From the NCBI RefSeq assembly GCF_028554725.1, contig NC_071672.1, positions 6,602,501 through 6,666,500 on the forward strand: a stretch of 64,000 bases of DNA. The letters run 5' to 3'. The DNA is from Zeugodacus cucurbitae. Lineage: Eukaryota; Arthropoda; Insecta; Diptera; Tephritidae. The notes beneath the pieces are model-generated. The model searched no databases. It had not been told where the DNA came from and was given only the letters and a program-made list of their open reading frames with translations. Position numbers and translations under genes: made by a program. This document shows positions 60,641 through 64,000 of the stretch, piece by piece. Position 1 is the stretch's first letter. Each line of letters begins with the position of its first letter.

Positions 60641-63411
60641 ATTAATTTAAAAACAAATCAAACACAATTGTCTTGTCTTGTCTTGTATTTTCCTGTCTGG
60701 CCTTGTCTTGTCTTATCTTCTTATTTAATTTAAAAACTTGTCTTGTCCTGTCTTGTCTTGTCTTGTCTTGTCTTGTCTTGTCTTATCTTGTCTTGTCTTG
60801 TCTTGTCTTGTCTTGTCTTGTCTTGTCTTATCTTGTCTTGTCTTGTCTTGCCTTGTCTTGTCTTGTCTTGTCTTGTCTTGTCTTGTCTTGTCTTGTTTTG
60901 TCTTGTCTTGTCTTGTCTTGTCTTGTCTTTTCTTGTCTGGCCTTGTCTTGTCTTGTCTTGTCCTGTCTTGTCTTGTCTTGTCTTGTCTTGTCGTGTCTTG
61001 TCTTGTCTTGTCTTGTCTTGTCTTGTCTTGTCTTGTCTTGTCTTCTTAATTAGTTTAGAAACAAATAAAAAAAAATGTCTTGTCTTGTTTTGTTTTGTCA
61101 TGTCTTGTTTTGTCTTATCTTCTTAATTAATTTAAAAACAAATCAAACACAATTGTCTTGTCTTGTCTTGTATTTTCCTGCCTGGCCTTGTCTTGTCTTA
61201 TCTTCTTATTTAATTTAAAAACTTGTCTTGTCCTGTCTTGTCTTGTCTTGTCTTGTCTTGTCTTGTCTTGTCTTGTCTTGTCTTGTCTTGTCTTGTCTTG
61301 TCTTGTCTTGTCTTGTCTTGTCTTGTCTTGTCTTGTCTTGTCTTGTCTTGTCTTGTCTTGTCTTGTCTTGTCTTGTCTTGTCTTGTCTTGTCATGTCTTG
61401 TCTTGTCTTGTCTTGTCTTGTCTTGTCTTGTCTTGTCTTGTCTTGTCTTGTCTTGTCTTGTCTTGTCTTGTCTTGTCTTGTCTTGTCTTTTCTTGTCTGG
61501 CCTTGTCTTGTCTTGTCTTGTCTTGTCTTGTCTTGTCTTGTCTTGTCTTGTCTTGTCTTGTCTTGTCGTGTCTTGTCTTGTCTTGTCTTATCTTGTCTTG
61601 TCTTGTCGTGTCTTGTCTTGTCTGGCCTTGTCTTGTCTTGTCTTATCTTCTTAATTAATTTAAAAACAAATCAAACACAATAGTCCTGTCTTGTCTTGTC
61701 TTGTCTTCTCTTCTTAATTAGTTTAGAAACAAATAACAAAAATGTCTTGACTTGTCTTGTTTTGTTTTGTCATGTCTTGCCATGTCATGTCTTGTCTTGT
61801 TTTGTCTTATCTTCTTAATTAATTTAAAAACAAATCAAACACAATTGTTTGATTGTTTGTTTTGTCATGTCTTGCCATGTCATGTCTTGTCTTGTTTTGT
61901 CTTATCTTCTTAATTAATTTAAAAACAAATCAAACACAATTGTCTTGTCTTGTCTTGTATTTTCCTGTTTGGCCTTGTCTTGTCTTATCTTATTAATTAA
62001 TTTAAAAACAAATCAAACACAATTGTCTTGTCTTGTCTTGTTTTGTCTTGTTTTGTCTTGTTTTGTCTTGTCATGTCTTGTCTTGTCTTGTCTTGTCTTG
62101 TCTTGTCTTGTCTTGTCTTGTCTTGTCTTGTCTTGTCTTGTCTTGTCTTGTCTTGTCTTGTCTTGCCTTGTCTTGTCTTTTCTTGTCGTGTCTTGTCTTG
62201 TCTTGTCTTGTCTTGTCTTGCCTTGTCTTGTCTTGTCTTGTCTTGTCTTGTCTTTTCTTGTCTGGCCTTGTCTTGTCTTGTCTTGTCTTGTCTTGTCTTG
62301 TCTTGTCTTTTCTTGTCGTGTCTTGTCTTGTCTTGTCTGGCCTTGTCTTGTCTTGTCTTATCTTCTTAATTAATTTAAAAACAAATCAAACACAATAGTC
62401 CTGTCTTGTCTTGTCTTGTCTTCTCTTCTTAATTAGTTTAGAAACAAATAAAAAAAATGTCTTGACTTGTCTTGTTTTGTTTTGTCATGTCTAGTCATGT
62501 CATGACTTGTCTTGTTTTGTCTTATCTTCTTAATTAATTAAAAACAAATCAAACACAATTGTCTTGTCTTGTCTTGCATTTTCCTGTTTGGCCTTGTCTT
62601 GTCTTATCTTATTAATTAATTTAAAAACAAATCAAACACAATTGTCTTGTCTTGTCTTGTATTTTCCTGTCTGGCCTTGTCTTGTCTTATCTTCTTATTT
62701 AATTTAAAAACAAATCAAACACAATTGTCTTGTCATGTCTTGTCTTGTCTTGTCTTGTCTTGTCTTGTCTTGTCTTGTCTTGTCTTGTCTTGTCTTGTCT
62801 TGTCTTGTCTTGTCTTGTCTTGTCTTGTCTTGTCTTGTCTTGTCTTGTCTTGTCTTGTCTTGTCTTGTCTTGTCTTGTCTTGTCTTGTCTTGTCTTGTCT
62901 TGTCTTGTCTTGTCTTGTCTTGTCTTGTCTTGTCTTGTCTTGTCTTGTCTTGTCTTGTCTTGTCTTGTCTTGTCTTGTCTTGTCTTGTCTTGTCTTGTCT
63001 TGTCTTGTCTTGTCTTGTCTTGTCTTGTCTTGTCTTGTCTTGTCTTGTCTTGTCTTGTCTTGTCTTGTCTTGTCTTGTCTTGTCTTGTCTTGTCTTGTCT
63101 TGTCTTTTCTTGTCTGGCCTTGTCTTGTCTTGTCTTGTCTTGTCTTGTCTTGTCTTTTCTTGTCGTGTCTTGTCTTGTCTTGTCTGGCCTTGTCTTGTCT
63201 TGTCTTATCTTCTTAATTAATTTAAAAACAAATCAAACACAATAGTCCTGTCTTGTCTTGTCTTGTCTTCTCTTCTTAATTAGTTTAGAAACAAATAAAA
63301 AAAATGTCTTGACTTGTCTTGTTTTGGTTTGTCATGTCTTGTCATGTCATGTCTTGTCTTGTTTTGTCTTATCTTCTTAATTAATTTAAAAACAAATCAA
63401 ACACAATTGTC
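60207..63411 (+). repeat. ~3-kb higher-order unit, copy 2
   Basis: Opens like 57,213 with TTGCATTTTCC, TTATTAATTAA S1, S3, TTATTTAATTT S1, TCCTG array, TTGCC, doubled TTTTC-CTGGCC and S2 with nine A. It then has S7-like spacers (60,725 and 61,205), arrays with TTATC and TCATG units, TCGTG pair, AATAGTCCTG S1, S2 reading AAATAACAAAAATG (61,730; private), S5 cassette (61,845), four TTTTG-type units, TTTTC-TCGTG boxes and a second TTGCATTTTCC (62,576). An S1 at 62,530 has lost one T (AATTAAAAAC). Confidence 0.85.
62735..63106. repeat. Perfect pentamer array, 372 bp
   Basis: Runs from a TCATG unit to TTTTC-CTGGCC with no variant. A TTTTC-TCGTG and CTGGCC tail and an AATAGTCCTG S1 follow. Confidence 0.95.
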
Positions 63412-64000
63412 TTGTCTTGTCTTGCATTTTCCTGTTTGGCCTTGTCTTGTCTTATCTTATTAATTAATTTAAAAACAAATCAAACACAATTGTCTTGTCT
63501 TGTATTTTCCTGTCTGGCCTTGTCTTGTCTAATCTTCTTATTTAATTTAAAAACAAATCAAACACAATTGTCTTGTCTTGTCTTGTCTTGTCTTGTCTTG
63601 TCTTGTCTTGGCTTGTCTTGTCTTGTCTTGTCTTGTCTTGTCTTGTCTTGTCCTGTCTTGTCTTGTCTTGTCTTGTCTTGTCTTGTCTTGTCTTGTCTTG
63701 CCTTGTCTTGTCTTGTCTTGTCTTTTCTTGTCTGGCCTTGTCTTTTCTTGTCTGGCCTTGTCTTGTCTTGTCTTGTCTTGTCTTGTCTTGTCTTCTTAAT
63801 TAGTTTAGAAACAAATAAAAAAAAAATGTCTTGTCTTGTTTTGTTTTGTCATGTCTTGTTTTGTCTAATCTTCTTAATTAATTTAAAAACAAATCAAACA
63901 CAATTGTCTTGTCTTGTCTTGTATTTTCCTGTCTGGCCTTGTCTTGTCTTATCTTCTTATTTAATTTAAAAACTTGTCTTGTCCTGTCTTGTCTTGTCTT
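63412..64000 (+). repeat. ~3-kb higher-order unit, copy 3, cut by right window edge
   Basis: TTGCATTTTCC (63,424), TTATTAATTAA S1, S3, an S1 preceded by GTCTAATC (63,529; private), array with TTGGC and TCCTG, TTGCC, doubled TTTTC-CTGGCC (63,723 and 63,743), S2 with ten A (the longest run in the window), CATG box with GTCTAATC (63,865), S1, S3 and an S7-like spacer. The unit runs out of the window inside a TCCTG array. Confidence 0.88.

Larger units (their letters stand above)
1..64000. repeat. GTCTT/AAGAC pentanucleotide satellite with AT-rich spacers, whole window
   Basis: The + strand is GTCTT repeated in long head-to-tail runs, always in the same orientation; I saw no inverted block. The arrays contain no A on the + strand (60% T, 20% C, 20% G), an extreme strand asymmetry. 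Runs are interrupted by recurrent modules: a 36-bp AT-rich spacer (S1), its diverged relative (S2), a TATTTTCCTG box (S3), a CATG-rich box (S4), a TTGTTTGATTG module (S5), TCGTATC or TCGTGTC plus CTGGCC boxes (S6), and a shortened spacer (S7). Both window edges lie inside repeat, so the satellite continues on both sides. No gene, RNA gene or transposon was found. Established: AAGAC is a simple satellite motif of Drosophila melanogaster heterochromatin. Inference: eukaryotic heterochromatin, species undetermined. Confidence 0.97.

Noticed and set aside
1..64000. tRNA, rRNA or other RNA genes
   Set aside because: No stretch outside pentamer or short spacer modules is long enough or non-repetitive enough to encode one.
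1..64000. Assignment to Drosophila because of AAGAC
   Set aside because: The motif alone is not diagnostic; similar pentamers occur in other animals and the spacers are not ones I recognise from Drosophila satellites.

Overview
The window is satellite DNA from end to end. I find no protein-coding gene, RNA gene, recognisable transposon or unique sequence. The basic unit is a pentanucleotide, GTCTT on the + strand (AAGAC on the - strand). It forms perfect or near-perfect arrays of a few units up to about 980 bp. The arrays are broken by roughly two hundred copies (an estimate by eye) of a 36-bp AT-rich spacer and a handful of other short interruption modules. Five-base units without a stop leave all six frames open, so long open frames appear everywhere (Cys-Leu-Val-Leu-Ser on +, Lys-Thr-Arg-Gln-Asp on -). 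They are artefacts of the repeat.

Large simple-sequence satellite with nested duplications points to eukaryotic heterochromatin (pericentromeric, sex-chromosomal or subtelomeric). AAGAC is one of the known simple satellites of Drosophila melanogaster, but pentamers of this type occur in other animals and I do not recognise the spacers. I therefore do not name a species.

Layout. Positions 1-~28,000 (domain A) use one set of spacer sub-variants: CAGTTG endings linked to a TTCTATTTTCC box, TCGTATC boxes, and GTCAC endings linked to TTAAATAA. A higher-order repeat of about 5-7 kb can be followed three times (landmarks 4,966-8,300, 11,172-15,194 and 17,162-20,286), with partial extra copies near 15.5-16.4 kb and 21.5-23.0 kb. 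Positions ~28,000-30,400 are a spacer-poor transition zone with its own pentamer variants. Positions ~30,400-64,000 (domain B) use a different spacer set: AATAGTCCTG, TTATTAATTAA, TTCTTATTTAATT, and a TTGTTTGATTG module. This domain is built of local tandem duplications: two copies of a ~3.84-kb unit (31,273-~38,990), two of a ~3.1-3.4-kb unit (39.87-46.2 kb), a ~1.45-kb pair (50.8-53.7 kb), a ~0.99-kb pair (58.7-60.6 kb) and a ~3.0-3.2-kb unit repeated from 57.2 kb past the right edge. Shared private mutations identify the copies as duplicates.

Nothing here acts as an operon or pathway. The interest lies in how the satellite evolves: array length change, unequal exchange between spacers, and a sharp junction between two spacer lineages. 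Array boundaries within pure pentamer tracts cannot be placed better than a few units, and array lengths depend on assembly accuracy.
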